DNA from: Saururus chinensis
Lineage: Eukaryota > Streptophyta > Magnoliopsida > Piperales > Saururaceae
NCBI GenBank assembly: GCA_035235625.1
Contig: CP141140.1
Coordinates: forward strand, 6,406,685 to 6,470,684
Length of the DNA stretch: 64,000 nucleotides
Reading direction: 5' to 3'
Positions 11,698 to 24,247 of the stretch are shown here, piece after piece. The notes below the pieces were generated by a model, which saw nothing but the letters and a program-made list of their open reading frames with translations, had not been told where the DNA came from and did no database searches. Numbering within the stretch: the first letter of the stretch is position 1; every line of letters begins with the position of its first letter. The position numbers and the translations under genes were made by a program.

Positions 11698-12317
11698 TGT
11701 AGTCAGAGGAGGACTTCTCCATTGGTTTCATGTGGTTATGTATGGCTTACGAAGATCCTTGTCGGTCTGTGGCAGCAACAGAAAAAATCAAAAGACAGAG
11801 GGAAAATGGGCGAACAAGGGTGAGGTGGAGCAAAAGAGCAAAATGGCCAAAAGGGTCGAGTTAGGTCTCGAGCGATAGTCTCTTGCCGTCACCGGGCCAT
11901 AGCAGAGCCGATCGGATGTAGATCAGTCATGGCTGGCCGACAGCAACCTCCGCAAAAGTAAATTAGGGGCGACAGATCTGTGCAGATCCGAAACGTAGGT
12001 GGTGGCGGCCAACCTGAAGCTGGCAGCCATTAGTGATGCAGCCTCTAGGCTCACCCAAAAGGGGGGGTCACACACACACACACACTCTTATTTCTTCTCA
12101 TTTTTCTTCCAATTTTCTTTCTTTTCGAGACAAAAACTTCTAGCGTGCGTTGAGGCCCATGGCCTGCGACTAAGTAACTCGCCAAACTACGAGTATGAAT
12201 ATCGGGGTAAAGTATAGAAAAATCAATACGCTGAAGCATCAAATATCCCTCTCGAAAAAGTAAGAAAAATATAGAATAAAAGTTACAAAAAATTGTAAAA
12301 AAATCAAGGACATTACA
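11698..12317 (-). repeat. 3' LTR of the minus-strand gypsy element, 620 bp
   Basis: Begins TGTAATGTCCTTGATT on the minus strand at 12317 and ends GACTACA at 11698. A purine-rich polypurine tract (AAGGAGGGAAGAA) directly precedes it, which marks it as a 3' LTR. It contains a (GT)n tract at about 12069-12086. Confidence 0.75.
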
Positions 12318-12659
12318 TTCTTCCCTCCTTAGAAAAATTCCGTCCGAGTAATTGCATAATCAACTTAAAATGTACAACTGAAACAATAGACACCTTGGGG
12401 CATCTCTCTCTCTCTCTCACATCCGCATGAACATCTCAAGTCGCCATCAAGCTTGTTATTGCCATAAGAAGGGTCTTTGCCTTCAGAATTTACTCTCACC
12501 TACCAGGTATCTAACTCCAGTGCTCCTCACCTTTCAAGTCAACAAGAAGCTTAATCAGCGTGTACTCTACTACAAGAGAGAGATCCAACACACACTTACA
12601 CCTAAAAGACAACAATCACTTCAACGAGCTAAGGTGGCAAGGCAACTCTATTGGCCACT

Positions 12660-12990
12660 AGTCCAATCCACTCCATGATCTTGAAAGGACCCACACACCA
12701 AGGGTTCAACTTCCCTCTCACACCAAACTGAATGACTCCCTTTCTAGGGAAAACGAGTAAATGCGCAAGATTGCCAACCTCAAACTTAAGATCCATTTGT
12801 CTCTGATTAGCATTAACTCTTTTATTAGCTTTGAGTTGTCAGAAGCTTTTGTCTGGCTAACTTCAAGTTGTTTGTAGAGTGCCGGATAATTCATATTTGA
12901 GCATCTACAACTCACTTACCTCAGCTCAACATGTCGACGAACCACAATTCTTTCATACAAGGCCATGAAAGGGCTATCCAAATGCCAAAG
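12660..12990 (-). pseudogene. Integrase C-terminal fragment (Ty3/gypsy pol)
   Basis: The minus strand reads LKFEVGNLAHLLVFPRKGVI, then FGVRGKLNP-CVGPFKIMEWIG, matching the conserved C-terminal end of plant gypsy integrases (usually V-L-PRKGVIRFG-RGKL-P-YVGPF-I). Upstream lies an SPFMALYERIVVRR-like stretch. Several stops and frameshifts are present. Confidence 0.8.
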
Positions 12991-13449
12991 TGAGTTGTCA
13001 TTATAAAAAAAAACTCAAATCAATGGCAAGTGTCACTACAATGTATCCTTCCAATCTAAGGCACACTCGCACATCAAATCCTTTAGGGTTTAGATGCTCC
13101 TTTCAAACCAATCATCAGTCAAAAGGTGGAAGGGAAACAATAAACTTCATTGATCAATTAACAGTGACCTTAGCGGTCCCATGCTTGTTCTATGTACGAG
13201 GTAACTTACAACAAAAGCTTACTTCCACTCTTCAATCTCCAAAGGATGTAGGGATTTTGGCAGTTGTTGATGCCCTGACTTAACATGCTAACAAGTCAAG
13301 CATCAAACAACAACTTCTACATTGTTCCTCTTCATACCATTCCATTAAAAACCATGCTGCAAATCTTATTCAATGAGTCGATACTCATGTTTTATCATAT
13401 GGGCAGCCCAAACCACAACTTTTCTGCCCATCATATATACCACCATGCT

Positions 13450-14220
13450 TATCCACTCTGCATGTTATAAAAATGAAGGAATCAAAACTCTTCAAATACT
13501 CCAAAATGTCGTTAATAATTATTATAACAACTTTATTCAAAAGCTTCTGACACATCATTCATCATATCAATAAATGCTACAGGGTGTTACTGAGTCCAAA
13601 TGACATCCTGTAGAACTTGCAATCATCATACTGAATCTATGAGGTTGTTTTAGGAATATCCTCATCATGAACCCTAAGCTGCTGGTAACTTGACCTTAGG
13701 TCAATCCTCAAGAAAATCTTGGTTGACCATAATTTATCCAAAAAGGTCATCAAGCATCACAAAGGATACATATTCTTTATAGTCATCCTGCTTAGTGTAT
13801 GGTTGTTGATGCATAAACGTAGGGATACAACCTTCTTTTTCACTGACAAAAATCAATGTACCCCCAAGACAAAATTCTTGGTCAAACAATCATCTTTAAG
13901 TTCTGTCAACTCATCCTTGAGTTCATTCAACTCTAGCAGGTCATCTCGTACGATGCCCTATAGGTATAGAGTGCACTAAGCACTAACTCGAAAACGAACT
14001 CCACCATTCTCTTAGGCAAAAATCCTAGTAAGTCATCATGGAACATGTCAGGAAAATCCTTGACAATGTTAAGCTCAACTAAACAAAATCCATGAGATGA
14101 TTTCTCAACAAACTCGCCAAAAGTTTCTGTAACTTTTAGTAGTGCATTGCCTTGCCTTAACAGTTCACCCAAATCAAAAAGTTGACGGTTTCCAAACACC
14201 TGAATACGACATTCAAACAT
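13450..14220 (-). pseudogene. Protease/reverse transcriptase fragment (Ty3/gypsy pol)
   Basis: From 14220 the frame reads to IVKDFPDMFHDDLLGFLPKR and on to VEFVFEL, the linker that precedes reverse transcriptase in gypsy pol (DVFPEELPGLPP-REVEF type). Further down, DLRSSYQQLRVHDEDIPKT is followed by FYRMSFGLSNT, the RT block before the catalytic YVDD region. The YVDD motif itself is not readable and stops interrupt the frame, so it is inactive. Confidence 0.8.
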
Positions 14221-14250
14221 TTAAGGTACACAAATATCACATGTTTCTTA

Positions 14251-15023
14251 TGACAGTCTACCACTACTCACTGAGCAATTAACCAATCATCAAAATCAAT
14301 ACGAAATGGTAACCACAACACCCACAAGTGTCAAAATAATCATTTCAAAGGTCGTCCACAATCTTCAACATTCGGAAATCTCCCATTAAGCTACTCTTAA
14401 CCACGAATTTCCAGAAGGAGGTGAAAGTCTCATACTCCACCACTTACATACTCTCTTACCTATGGCTAAGAGATTTCAAATCCTTTTAACAACAAAGGTC
14501 ATAAAAATGCACTCCATCTATGTCATAAGCTCACCTAATGGAAAGTGGTTACGTTCAACATATTTTCACTAATAGTAAACTTCATCCATTAGAGTGTAAT
14601 GGTCGGTACCACACTCCAATCATTCAAAGTCTGCAAAACCCCAACAAGGTATTTCATAATCTCAATTCAATGCTAGTAGCCTCTGACTTTCTTAATAGCC
14701 ATTAGAAGAGCGAGCCAACCTTTATGAAATTCAAAACATTTCTATATATAATGAAGTGATTGAGTAAATCAATTTGAGGAGCACAAAACTGACACCAGAC
14801 TGCACAACAATGAAATTGGTTAGCATATCAAATGCATGCATCATATATCCCTAAGCCAAGAGAAATGTTTGGCGGTCTACCATTGTCATGACTTGAAAGA
14901 TAAACATAAGCATATTCATCATGTTATAAGAAGGGGAAACAAAAAGGGTAAGCAGGGCTCAAAGGAGGTAAATTTCTTCAAAATTTACTGCCATTCATGT
15001 AGCCACATTCCTCATGGACCTGT
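14251..15023. other. Unclassified intergenic DNA
   Basis: Possibly the upstream continuation of the minus-strand gypsy element (gag/protease), but no motif is readable. No host gene was seen. Confidence 0.4.
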
Positions 15024-17087
15024 TAGGGGTTTTGGAAAAAAAAAATTCCTAGAAAAGCAACTTCCTAGGAAAATTATATTCCCATGCAAATAAATTATCA
15101 TAGAAATTGATATTTCCATCTATAGGGGTTTATTTATAGAAAATTTTCCTGGAAATTTTTATTAATGTATATTAAAAAAAAGTAGATAAAAAATTTATGT
15201 TAATAAAAAATATTATACATTTTTTTTGCTTGGTTAGGTAATCCTTTTAGTCAATCATTTACATGGTTACGAGTAAAAAAAATGACCTATTATGTATTTA
15301 TTTTATTAGAAAAATGTGACAATGACAATTCAATTTTTAATAAAATCAAATTAATCTATCTGGAAACGACACTGTTTCTATGGATCATATTTGAAAATAG
15401 GACTATGACTTTAATAATTGAGATGAAACCCAGTTCACGAAGGTTTTCAAAAAATTCTCCAAGGAATTCAATCCATTTCGGGAATTTCAAAATCTCGTCA
15501 CTAGAAAAAAACCATACCCGCTTCTTTCAACAAAAGAAAGACAATCATATAGTCGAATGATCAATACCAGAAGCACACAGAGTGAAACCAGACGAAAGCA
15601 TTATGCAAATGGAAGCGAAAACCAGTCGCAACCTGCATCCAGCCTCTTCACAATCTTAGGCTCATTAAACATGGCAGCAAAAAATCAATCTTCACATTAA
15701 AAATATTGAAAAACATAAAAAAACAAAATTGACAACAAAATACAGATGATACAACAGATTATGAGGAGGAATGATTCATGAAACATGAACAAGAATGGGG
15801 CGAAAGAGACGAAAGAAAGTACCAGGGACGGAGTGCTGAAACCCCGTGCGAAATGATTCAGTTAGAAGAATCTGGAGCATGTTTAAGAAGGGAATAGAAT
15901 ATATAGAATATATATAGCAAAGAAGGAAATGTGTGACTCTGTAAATCTCATACGCTTTGGACGAAAACAGCCAGGCCAGCGAGAGATGCAGGTGTTGGAA
16001 GGAATATGCTAGCAGCAAGCTCTTATCGTTTTTCCTTCAGCTCCTAATCGCAGCCTCACCCGCACAAACTCTTTCAGGGATCAACCAGAAATTCCCCTTC
16101 TGGCTTCTATACTGATAAAAACAAAAAGAAACTAACAAAAGCAAAGAGAACCCATGTACCAAAATAAGGCAATTTTGCGGAAATCCAGTTTCAGAGAAAG
16201 GAATGGACCAAATGAAGCCTCAAACCATCTGATATATCAAAGTGAGTGTCTTTTCTCAACTGGGTCGGTAGATGGTGGGCTTGTTGGTATGCTTGGAGAG
16301 TCTTAGGGTGGTTTGCAGTGGCGAGGTGGTGGTAACAGTGGCAGAACGGTCATGGCTTTCAGCCTGGGCTCTTGGAGACGTGAATCCAATCGTCGAGGTT
16401 CCGAGCCTCACAACAGCGGGGGAGCAATCGAAGAAGCTATGGTTTTGGGGAAGGCCGATGACCATACTTTGAAGGACGGGCGTGGTAGCTTTCTGTTGTC
16501 TATTCTGAGGATGGAGAGACGAGCCCATAGTCATCAGCTCTAGGGAAACAGGGCTCCTCAGCTCGTGACGTTCAGTGAGGGCAGAGGAGGGGCCCACAGG
16601 CGTCTCCAGGATGACCTGAACAGTTCTCGGGTAAGAGGAAGGGTGGCGGTCCTTAAGAGGACGACGAAGGAGGGAATTAGCGATAGTCATGGGTAGGACG
16701 ATCAGAGACGATCACCGAGGTTCTGAGCCTCAGAACGGCGGGGGAACTCTCAGAGAAGATTCTAGCTCGTGTTACCAGCTCCAGCGAGAGAGGGCTCCCC
16801 TGCCGGTGACGATTGGTGAGGGCAGAGATTGGAGAGGGAAGGGGCATACCGGGGAGAAATCCAAAGGAAGACGAAGATAGACATACCGGGGAGGGAGATG
16901 GCGATCTCCTCGAGACCAAACCCAATGCTCGGAAATATAGTTTCCAGAAGGTCGGGAAATAAATCCCACTTTTCCACTTCTTTTCCGGGGGTTGGAAAAT
17001 AAAATTTTTTAATTTTAAAATTTTTTAAAACCCCCAAAATTAATTTATAAGAAAACTTATTTTCTTACTGTTTTTCAATAACCCCTA
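15024..17087. mobile_element. Possible TIR element carrying a GC-rich duplicated segment
   Basis: The left end reads TAGGGGTTTTGGAAAAA and the right end is its inverted counterpart (TTTTTCAATAACCCCTA), in the style of the two hAT-like copies at 23559 and 34051. The interior is AT-rich on the left and GC-rich from about 16260 to 16900. No transposase motif and no exact target duplication were found, so the boundaries are tentative. The GC-rich part could be captured genic sequence, but no protein was recognised in it. Confidence 0.4.
16395..16835. repeat. Two diverged copies of a GC-rich segment
   Basis: GAGGTTC-GAGCCTCA-AAC-GCGGGGGA occurs at 16395 and again at 16717. The partner block GGGCTCC, followed by GTGACG and GTGAGGGCAGAG, follows each. 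The second copy is about 80 bp shorter between these blocks. Overlapping open frames on both strands arise from the GC-rich composition and are not treated as genes. Confidence 0.6.
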
Positions 17088-17211
17088 AGAGGCCCTATGT
17101 GAAATAAGCCACAAATATCGTTCCAAGAACAATGGCAGCAGATCACAAATTCACAAGTCCCTCCTCTATGCTTGAGCCACCGAAACCCGCAGACACTTGA
17201 GCTCGTTCTTC

Positions 17212-17785
17212 ATTCCTTCCAATTTGACATCTATCTCAGCAAAAACACTTTGGATTGCTTTCAGCTTCCCTGTGAATGGTGAAATTGCTGAATTCGCTCC
17301 ACCCTCGTAGAGCGCACTTTTTGCACTGTCACCACTTAAACGCCTTTTGGGATGTCTACTTCTCTTGCAACCTTATTCGTACGGGAGTGGTGGCAAACAC
17401 TGTGCCAGAACTAGCTATAGCCATGTGTGTCTAGCCATGTCCAGCTCTGTTCATGGCCAAAGAGTTGTATGACCATGTCCCGTGATGGCCATGACCGTTA
17501 TGAGGATTAGATAAGAGCAAAAATGTTTTTACATTCGTTGTCCGAATGCATTGTCCTGATGATTTTTATTGAAGGGTGAAACTCACATCTAATATCAAGA
17601 AAAATAAGTGTGTGATACTTTTTTTTAAGCACCCAACTACTTAGATTAATAAAATAAAAATATTAATATTGAACAATTTTTTTTGCCAAATGGAACTATT
17701 AATTTAAGATGGAAGGAGTAATTAATAGAGGGGTTAGACCTAATTGTATTTTCTTATGTCAAATGATAAAAACCCTTAAAGGATT
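17212..17785. repeat. Repeat family copy A (intact reference for the interrupted copy B)
   Basis: The series starting CCTTCCAATTTGACATC, through CATGGCC-rich DNA, TCCGAATGCATTGT, TTTTATTGAAGGGTGAAAC and ending near AAAAACCCTTA recurs in order at 18836-19287 plus 22911-23108. The right-hand part (about 17565-17718) ends GATGGAAGGAGTA, like the right end of the Stowaway-like MITEs. There is no coding content. Confidence 0.75.
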
Positions 17786-17799
17786 CACTTTTTTGGGAT

Positions 17800-17960
17800 G
17801 TAATCCATTTTTGTTCAGCATTTGGCCACAACCAGCTGCTTGGCCGCCAAGCCGCCCCTCTAGCCATAGCCAGCAACTAACCATGCCTAGTGTGGGCCAT
17901 GGCCGCTTGCCAACAGTTGGCCATGGATGCTCTGGCATGTTGCTTGCATGTTAACAATTC
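17800..17960. repeat. CATGGCC/TTGGCC word-rich segment
   Basis: Starts GGATGTAATCCATTTTTGTT and runs into CTTGGCCGCC and GGCCATGG words. The same opening followed by the same words occurs at 38957-39012, so it is a dispersed repeat. Confidence 0.6.
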
Positions 17961-18316
17961 CCCAAAAACGAAGATTATGTAAAGATTTTGCCAACATGTT
18001 AATGATTGATTTGGGTACTAAGAAGAAAAATTCTAGAACCCAAGGACATTTACTATTATAATCTGATTGGTTAATTATGTAGATTCTCAACGATAAGATA
18101 TTTATGATCCTAATGTTGATGGCAGTCTTCACCACCTTAATCAGCACCCCAACCGTGATAGCCATCTACAAGCTAGTGAGGCCCGGGTCAGAAGCAATGG
18201 GCATGGGACGACCATTGCCTAAGTGGCGGTAGAATACCTGCCAATTTGAGCAACCCCTCACATAGACATGCAATAAAAGCAATTAATTATAAATAATATA
18301 ATCAATTTATATAACA

Positions 18317-18317
<1 letters not shown>
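17961..18317. other. Intergenic DNA, nothing recognised
   Basis: AT-rich, with no open frame of interest and no repeat identified. Confidence 0.4.
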
Positions 18318-18349
<32 letters not shown>

Positions 18350-18367
18350 ATATATATATATATATAT
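18318..18367. repeat. (TA)n microsatellite
   Basis: Nearly pure TA dinucleotides with a GTATG interruption in the middle. Confidence 0.9.
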
Positions 18368-19287
18368 TATATTCATAAATCCAAAGAATAATACACACTC
18401 ATGTTTGGGGTCGAAACCCTCGATGTAGATTGAATATAACCTCCACCAAGTGCCCCTTTAATTAGCAAATCATACACACTGAAGAGAGATTAAAATTACC
18501 TCTTTGATAGTGTATTAATCAACTTGGTGGAGCCTTGTGGCTTCTCTTTACACCAAGAAAAGTCTCTTCCTTGTCTTAGCCAATTGCTGGGAAAACTTGG
18601 CTTTGAGAGGGCTTGAAGGAAAGACAAAACACCATAGAACTGAGAGAAAATACCTTTGAGTTTTCTATGTTCTTAGAATTGCACGAGAGAGAGAGCTCTA
18701 TAATGTTTGATGAGCGTTCGATAGTAAAACTAGAGAGAGAAAGAGAGATGGTTAAACGGGTAAAAGTGGGAGAATCCATCTCCCACTCACCATCTAACCG
18801 AAAACCAGCATTTACTGATAGTACTGACTGAGTCCTATCCCTTCCAATTTGACATCTCTCACAGCAAAAGCACTTTGGATTACTTTTAGCTCCCTTGTGA
18901 ATGGTGCAATTGTTGAATTCGCTCCATCCTTGCGTATCACACTTTTTCACCGTCACCACTTAACGCTTTTCGGGTGCCCACTTCTTCTGCAACCTTCTTC
19001 ATATGGGAGAAAGCATGTTGCAAGAGCATTTCAGCTTCCTTAAGCATGCTTTATGGTGGCAAACACAACCATAGTGGCCATGGCCATGCGTGTCTGGCCA
19101 ACGCTGTTCATGGCCAAAGGGCAGTATGACCATGTCCCATGATGTCCATGGTCGTTATGAGAATTAGATAAGGGCAAAAATATCTTTACATTCACTGTCC
19201 GAATGCATTGTACTTAAATGATATTCTCTTTCTCTTATATAAAGAGTTATATTTGGAAAAATAATAATTTTTATTGAATGGTGAAAC

Positions 19288-22200
19288 TGTTACGACTTGG
19301 ATTTTTAAAAGTATTTTTTTAATAGCACGAACGGTAAGTAGTGAGAATTTTTTTTCTTCTTTAAATACAAAACAAACCATTTGATTAAATATTCAGGTCA
19401 TGATAATTGGGGTTCACAAATATGAATATCAAATCATATGATATTATTTAATGTCTGAAAATTCATAAAGACCAACTCATCCATCTAAGTATAAGTCTGT
19501 CACCTGTCTTAATAAATAACAAGTTAACTCTTACGTTTAAGGTACACTTACATACCGTGAGTTGCAGAAACGCGGAAACCTTTTGTGCTCGCCTGCCTTG
19601 GTCTCATTTGTCGTCGCCTAGAGAATCTGCAACAAAGCAAACCAAACAACAACCACAACCACAACCACAATGGAGCATCTCCGTTTTCAGAAGAAGAGCT
19701 TCTAAAGGACAAAAGGTTTTATTAATATTATTCGGATCGGGCCAACATCACCCAATGTTAGTTGCCTACGTACTCATCAGACAACATCTCCAATGTTTCC
19801 AACAAGATCAGATCCAGACATAGTTCTGCCTAGAAACTACTCTATCCTAAGAAGCATAGCATCACACATACAATGTTTAGATATTTTCAACCTATATTTT
19901 AGTAAGTCCTTTAACCGTTCTACTTGTCTAATTAACAAGCAATATCAAACAATGTTATTAATTATCTCACAACTCTTATTCGACAATTAATACTATCAAA
20001 TCTGTAACTCAAAGATGACTCGCCCCTCGAGAAATCCCCAAACAAAGTACTCCAACCGTGGAGTATACTGATTAACAGCAGCTTGACCCAAATCCCCATG
20101 GCTCTCAATAGCTTGCCACGAATCTAGAGAAGAAGATCCCAACTGTGATCATGGACACAAATTGACGAGAAGCACAAGCCTTCCATGATGCTCATACAAC
20201 TCCGCTTTTCGTACGTACTAAATATTCCTGGGAAGACCTGTGGGAGACCCATGGTAAAGACCCTATGGTCAATATCCAAACCGTCGTGGCGATGAAGAAG
20301 CATATCGCAATCTCCAGCATCCCAACTCTGGGAGAAAATGTCTTATAAGACATTACTAATTTATTCATAGAAACATCAGGTCCTTATGACCATTAACTCC
20401 CCCAAACATCTAAACTTAGACTAGATTATTTTCATCCAGTCAAGTATTCGCTCAACCATTTCAGTCCTCTTCACCTTGTGAATCGGCTCAATAAATAGCT
20501 TATCCACTGAGCTATGACTATGAGAACATCCCATAACCACCCTCGGTTCATTAACCAAGGTCAAATTCTATGCCAGGGCCCTAAAGAGGGTATTCTAGTC
20601 ATTATCTTGATTAAGTGTTCTCCTATCAATCAAACGACAACCAAAATCTCTTGATTAGTCTTTATTAACCTTAAGTTACTGATATAACTTAAAACATCAA
20701 TAATAAAAGCATACATCAACATAATCAACATAAATAACGTGCATTCACACCAATGCATAAATAATGAATAAGGGCATGTTGCACTCATTTTCAGGGCTAG
20801 GGCTCAGCGAGTTCAAGCCCAAAAGTATAAACAACTCTAGCGCATCCTGTGAGTAACATATATGACACTTTAGTCGATCGGTGCACTCGGTTGCAGACAC
20901 GTAAAATACGTTGCTTTAAACCTGAGAATTAGAGTTCTACCCCTTATTTCTCATGACACTGCGACCCGACAAGGTCTTCGTGTCACTTACTGGTCATTCT
21001 CCTTCCTTTTGAAGTCATTTATAGGGTACCCTAACTCTTGATTCACTAGGTCATCCGTTTCGACAGAAACATAATATATTGCCCCTAAGGGCGTTAGGGT
21101 AATTTTACCACCTAGGGTATGATACCCTCTCTTCGGTCATTCTAGTTATTTTACCGCCCCTCTATTGATTTAAGTCATGGACCTCTCACAAGGCTCTACT
21201 CTCAGAGCGACTCACGCTTCTATTCACACGAATGTGGGCGGGTCTACTCAAAGGGGTACTTCTGTCATTTGGTTTAAGGTCTTATGACATCTGACGGGTC
21301 CAAAATTGAACTCAAGCATACTACTTGACTTCATGGACTCTGTGTAATTTTTCTGGTGTGTGATGGGGTCGTGAACCCCTTGAACCGACCCAGGTTAATT
21401 TAATAATTTACGATTAAACCTAGGGGCAAAAATGTTGATTACCCACTCACTAGGATTTTTCCTCACCAAATGGTTTATCCTATAATTAGGTTACACATTA
21501 AACTCTCATTGATAATTTCCCCAATTTTTAGATCCACACATTGGCTTCTGAACCAGAGCCTCGAACTCGGGTAAGTTAATATTATACGATACTTAACTAA
21601 CAGGGGCAAAAAAGTCATTTTATAGTCCCTGAGATTTTTCCCGGATCTGAAGCTTGGTCAGAATACTCCCATATATATTAGGGTACTTGAGTATTTTTCT
21701 AGAATATTATTAACATTTTTACCCTTTGAACCGGACCCAGTTTGATCCCCCTTTCCTTTTTTTTTAAAAAAACAAACCCGGTCCGGGTCGGTTTGGGTTG
21801 TGGGTCTTCTTCCCCGCGTCCGGCCAGAGGCGGAAACGCCTCTGGAGGTGCCGCCCCTGGCCACCACGGCCGGGCAGCGGGCTGGGGTCCACCAGATCGC
21901 CGCCAGGCGGCGATCACAATGGGCCTGGCCGCCATCGTCGCCCGGTGGCCGGCTGAAGCCAAAATCGACGTTCTCTTCTTTTCTTTTACTGTGGGTAGCA
22001 GTAGAAGCCGCCACGGCCACAGCGGCAGCGGCCTGGGCCTGAGCCTGAGCCTGAGCCTGCGTGGTCACGAGCAGCACGGCCATGGCCGGCGTGGCTGCCC
22101 CCCCCCCCCCCCCCCTCTTTTATTTTAAACTGTGCGGCAACGGCAGAAGCCGCTGCCGTCGAGACAACCGCCGCCAAACATCCCCGGCCAACATTCGCCG

Positions 22201-22910
22201 AGAAGAAACCGAACTGGAGGTAGAATTTGGCATGTGGCCGGCCGGTGGCCAGCAGCAGCAGAAAACACGATTTACATGAACAGTGATCTCTGCAATCAAT
22301 GTTCATATAAATTAGAGAAATCGATGTGCAGAAATATCTGATCATTAACTTCTAATTTATTTAGGGAAACCCCAACTAATCTCGAATTGAAATCTTACCT
22401 CAATCGCTGAATTGTTGCCGATCCACCGCCACCAACGCTTCAATGGAGTCTCGCCGAAAAATTCCATTGCCGCCTCTTCTTCCTTCACTTCGCCATCCAA
22501 AGCTGACCCCCCTCATTAGCCCTAATTCACCCCTTTTTATACCCATCAAGATTAGGGTTTTCTAATCCCATTAAGAATTGGGCAATTTGGCATATTTTTT
22601 ATTAATTTCCGTCACCATAAATAATTGAGCTCATAACGTGACTTAAACGGTCAATTTACACGTCTGATCCGGGTAAACGGGTCTTGCACACTATATATAA
22701 CTTCAAACGGTCATAACTTCTTCATCCGAAATCCGATTCGTGTGTTCTTGGTGGTGTTTTGAAGCTCTTTCTGTCTACTTTCCATCCATATAGAATTCAG
22801 CCATTAATTCCAATAACTGAATAAGTTATTCTAATGAGAAGGTTAAGGGATCTAACACCCTAATTTCCCGTGGTCGACTTCGGAAATTTAGAAAATTCTC
22901 GGACGTTACA
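19288..22910 (-). mobile_element. Apparent solo LTR, 3.6 kb, minus orientation
   Basis: The ends are TGTTACGACTTGG on the left and GGACGTTACA on the right (TG...CA). The exact 5-bp duplication GAAAC flanks it (19283-19287 and 22911-22915). No second copy of either end was found inside, so it reads as a solo LTR of unusual length. Near the right end the minus strand has a TATAAAAAG box, then a GC-rich leader and an AGGTAAGA donor-like site, which is promoter-like LTR structure. A very GC-rich block lies at about 21780-22280. Open frames in that block on both strands are composition artefacts. Confidence 0.75.
22532..22541 (-). promoter_or_regulatory. TATA box of the solo LTR
   Basis: The minus strand reads TATAAAAAGG in an otherwise mixed region, about 370 bp inside the LTR start. 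This suits a U3 promoter. Activity is unknown. Confidence 0.5.
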
Positions 22911-23112
22911 GAAACCCACATCAAAATAAAGAAAAATAAGCATGTGATACTCTTTTTTAAGTACCCAACTACTTAGATTGAATAAAATGGAGATAGTAAT
23001 ATGAAATAAATTTTTTTGCCAGATGGAGCTATTAATTTAGGATGGAGGGAGTAATTAATACAGAGGTTGGACCTAACTGTATTTTCTTATGTCAAGTGAT
23101 AAAAACCCTTAT

Positions 23113-23558
23113 ATATATAAATATAGATAATATATTAATGCCACAAAGTTGTATTGCCATAATGTGTCTTTCATAAGCAACAAATCCCGAAATAAAACCA
23201 TGGAAGGCTGTGTTGGTCGAAACAAGTGTATATCAACTGATATGTATTTGTAGTGCTAATGACCGATACGGTATAGGGGGTGGTACACCCCCACATAAAA
23301 AGTGGATAGTATCAATACTAACCTAATTTTTACTTTAAAATATACTTTTTACCAAAAAAATTCTCAAAATTTTTTTTTTTAAGAAAAAATAAGATTCAAA
23401 CATAACCTCTTCGGAGGTTTAAAGTTGACAATATTTTTGTTATATTAAAAATATTTTTTAAAATTACATGAGATCAATACGGGTAGGTCCATATAATGTA
23501 CATAATTTTTTTCCTAAATATAGTGCACCTGGATTATGCATTTACTTACAAATCTAAC
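23113..23558. other. AT-rich intergenic DNA
   Basis: No gene and no repeat boundary recognised. Confidence 0.4.
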
Positions 23559-24247
23559 TTAGGGGCTTCTTTATCATATTCCTTTGGCTGTCTTATTTGG
23601 TTGTAAAATGACTTAATTTTAGAATACTTAATATGAGACTCAAGGGAATAATAGTTTATATGAACTATATTTTAATACATAATTATGATAAGCCTAATGT
23701 ACTATACAAAAAGTTGTTCCACATTTAAGTTTATTTTTAACATTTGACTCATCTCATCTAAGGGGTTACTTGTGTATGAAATTTTTATAAGATTTCATCG
23801 ATTTTGTCCCAATTTCGGCTCGAATTAAAAGGGGGCAAAATTAAAAATTCTGCACGAAAGTTTATTCCAAGCCATTTTAAACCAAAATCACTGAATCACC
23901 TCATGATGTTCTTTTTCAACGGTTACCTTTCATATCGATTTGAGCCTCAAGAAGCATGCCACATGGGTGAGACCCACTTTAAATGTTCAAAATTACCTCC
24001 CCTTATAGGATCTTGTTTGATAGAGCTCAAATGTAGGAGTGTAATAATACCAAGAACATGTATATTCGAGTTCAAAAGAGATAGTTATAATAGTATAAAG
24101 TTTTAAAATTGGGTTTGACGCGATATCTGAATTTATTTTAAATTTTTTTATTACCAACCGTATTTCACATTCATTAGTAAAATTTTAAATTAATTCTAAA
24201 AAATTCAACTTTTATTTCTAGAAAATCCAACACCTAAATAGCCCCTA
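23559..24247. mobile_element. hAT-like non-autonomous element, copy 1
   Basis: The left end is TTAGGGGCTTCTTT. The right end, reverse complemented, is TAGGGGCTATTTAGGTG. The right 150 bp (TTTTATTACCAACCG and CACCTAAATAGCCCCTAA) matches the right end of 34051-34724. Length is about 690 bp with no transposase. A possible imperfect 8-bp duplication (AATCTAAC/AATCTCAT) flanks it. Confidence 0.65.

Larger units (their letters stand above)
11698..14250 (-). mobile_element. Decayed Ty3/gypsy retrotransposon, 3' half
   Basis: On the minus strand, in order: a protease-to-reverse-transcriptase linker (14220-13933), reverse transcriptase pieces (about 13840-13500), the integrase C-terminal region (about 13000-12660), a polypurine tract and a 3' LTR. 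The order is that of Ty3/gypsy (RT before integrase). The interval between RT and integrase is far too short, so most of RT, RNase H and the integrase core has been deleted. The 5' boundary upstream of 14250 was not found. Confidence 0.75.
18836..23112. repeat. Repeat family copy B, interrupted by an LTR insertion
   Basis: The left part (18836-19287) and right part (22911-23112) together match copy A (17212-17785) in the same order. The break falls exactly at the GAAAC duplication of the LTR insertion 19288-22910, so copy A shows the pre-insertion arrangement. Confidence 0.75.

Noticed and set aside
11507-11878. 123-aa plus-strand frame
   Set aside because: It is assembled from the ends of two convergent LTRs and their spacer.
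16256-16690. 144-aa minus-strand frame
   Set aside because: Lies in the duplicated GC-rich segment, with other frames also open and no domain.
21658-22345. Ala/Arg/Gly-rich frames on both strands
   Set aside because: A composition artefact of the GC-rich block of the solo LTR, with no domain and no supporting splice context.
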